Below, piece after piece: positions 62,901 to 64,000 of a stretch of 64,000 nucleotides of DNA. Below the pieces are notes generated by a model. The model did not search any database and had not been told where the DNA came from. It saw only the letters and a program-made list of their open reading frames with translations. Within the stretch, counting starts at the first letter, position 1, and each line of letters begins with the position of its first letter. Origin of the DNA: Edaphochlamys debaryana. Taxonomy: Eukaryota > Chlorophyta > Chlorophyceae > Chlamydomonadales. The position numbers were made by a program, and so were the translations under genes. Location: NCBI GenBank assembly GCA_016858145.1, contig JAEHOE010000253.1:1-64000 (forward strand), given 5' to 3'.

Positions 62901-64000
62901 CTGCGGACCGAGTATGGGCAGGGCGGGTTGGGGGGAGCAAGCTGAGAGCCCCGGGACCCCAGCATGCAGTGAGCGGGCATGAGCACGGCTAGGGCTTGAC
63001 GCTGCGGACCGAGTATGGGCAGGGCGGGTTGGGGGGAGCAAGCTGAGAGCCCCGGGACCCCAGCATGCAGTGAGCGGGCATGAGCACGGCTAGGGCTTGA
63101 CGCTGCGGACCGAGTATGGGCAGGGCGGGTTGGGGGGAGCAAGCTGAGAGCCCCGGGACCCCAGCATGCAGTGAGCGGGCATGAGCACGGCTAGGGCTTG
63201 ACGCTGCGGACCGAGTATGGGCAGGGCGGGTTGGGGGGAGCAAGCTGAGAGCCCCGGGACCCCAGCATGCAGTGAGCGGGCATGAGCACGGCTAGGGCTT
63301 GACGCTGCGGACCGAGTATGGGCAGGGCGGGTTGGGGGGAGCAAGCTGAGAGCCCCGGGACCCCAGCATGCAGTGAGCGGGCATGAGCACGGCTAGGGCT
63401 TGACGCTGCGGACCGAGTATGGGCAGGGCGGGTTGGGGGGAGCAAGCTGAGAGCCCCGGGACCCCAGCATGCAGTGAGCGGGCATGAGCACGGCTAGGGC
63501 TTGACGCTGCGGACCGAGTATGGGCAGGGCGGGTTGGGGGGAGCAAGCTGAGAGCCCCGGGACCCCAGCATGCAGTGAGCGGGCATGAGCACGGCTAGGG
63601 CTTGACGCTGCGGACCGAGTATGGGCAGGGCGGGTTGGGGGGAGCAAGCTGAGAGCCCCGGGACCCCAGCATGCAGTGAGCGGGCATGAGCACGGCTAGG
63701 GCTTGACGCTGCGGACCGAGTATGGGCAGGGCGGGTTGGGGGGAGCAAGCTGAGAGCCCCGGGACCCCAGCATGCAGTGAGCGGGCATGAGCACGGCTAG
63801 GGCTTGACGCTGCGGACCGAGTATGGGCAGGGCGGGTTGGGGGGAGCAAGCTGAGAGCCCCGGGACCCCAGCATGCAGTGAGCGGGCATGAGCACGGCTA
63901 GGGCTTGACGCTGCGGACCGAGTATGGGCAGGGCGGGTTGGGGGGAGCAAGCTGAGAGCCCCGGGACCCCAGCATGCAGTGAGCGGGCATGAGCACGGCT
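53934..64000. repeat. 101-bp satellite array, about 100 copies, continuing past the window
   Basis: Unit starts GGGTTGGGGGGAGCAAGCTG and continues AGAGCCCCGGGACCCCAGCA, TGCAGTGAGCGGGCATGAGC, ACGGCTAGGGCTTGACGCTG, CGGACCGAGTATGGGCAGGG and C. Spacing is 101 bp throughout, except two units with one extra G (about 58,181 and 59,798). Variants (AGCACGC, AGTACGC, AGCGAGC, CAGTATGC, GTGGGC, GGGTAGG) are concentrated between 53,934 and about 57,810. From there to 64,000 the units look identical apart from the two extra-G copies. Open frames of 84 codons in every unit are a by-product of a stop-poor repeat and a period that is not a multiple of three. Confidence 0.97.

Noticed and set aside
53897..63950. 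Dozens of identical 84-codon - strand reading frames at 101-bp steps
   Set aside because: They overlap each other in all three frames, because a 101-bp unit is read through 2.5 times. This is a satellite, not a gene family.
53934..64000. CRISPR array
   Set aside because: There are no variable spacers; the whole 101-bp unit is repeated, and the surrounding DNA is eukaryotic.
53934..64000. Telomeric repeat
   Set aside because: The unit contains a single TAGGGCTT, not tandem TTTTAGGG- or TTTAGGG-type repeats.
1..64000. tRNA, rRNA or other structured RNA genes
   Set aside because: None was recognised by eye in the unique stretches. A covariance-model scan would be needed to exclude small ones.

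Overview
The window looks like nuclear DNA of a chlamydomonadalean (volvocine-type) green alga. The signs are very high GC, long Ala/Gly/Pro runs inside exons, many short introns (mostly GTGAG/GTGCG ... CAG), and transposases of the KDZ (Kyakuja-Dileera-Zisupton) superfamily. This is inference from style and families; no species is claimed.

Layout. (1) 1 to about 15,706, + strand: most of a large intron-rich gene for a HUWE1/UPL1-type HECT ubiquitin ligase. DUF908/DUF913-like helical regions, a UBA domain and the acidic region are visible. The catalytic HECT domain is absent, and the gene runs out where the repeat-rich tract begins. (2) 15,707-16,727: non-coding, degenerate repeats and a TATA box. 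(3) 16,728-44,710: three mobile elements nested in one another. The outermost is a Gag-only LTR retrotransposon (Gag on the - strand at 40,570-43,242, right LTR 43,343-44,710). Its left LTR is split by a DNA transposon, element B (17,594-38,813), flanked by a 9-bp target duplication CTTGTTCAC. The intact right LTR shows the empty site. The left terminal inverted repeat of B is itself split by element A (17,681-27,740), and the intact right TIR of B again shows the uninterrupted sequence. A and B have the same design: a KDZ transposase on the + strand just inside the left TIR, facing a multi-exon accessory gene on the - strand just inside the right TIR. In A the accessory protein carries AT-hook-like and PHD-finger motifs. 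In B it is a large low-complexity and coiled-coil protein. Each of the four genes or its introns contains an expanded tandem repeat, the most striking being seven exon-intron cassettes of 233 bp in the transposase gene of A.

(4) 44,711-51,389: fragments of unrecognised - strand genes (coiled-coil protein, Cys-rich C-terminus, a conserved-looking terminal exon) and a 590-bp hAT-like non-autonomous element with 8-bp target duplications. (5) 51,390-52,860: a decayed third KDZ transposase related to that of B, cut off in mid-domain. (6) 53,490-53,893: a second hAT-like MITE with 8-bp target duplications. (7) 53,934 to the window end: about 100 copies of a 101-bp satellite, most varied at its left edge and almost perfectly homogeneous to the right.

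Overall this is a gene-to-heterochromatin boundary. A conserved host gene loses its catalytic end next to layered transposons that grade into satellite DNA. The order of events can be read from split repeats: LTR element first, then B, then A. Near-identical LTRs and TIRs suggest that all three insertions are recent.
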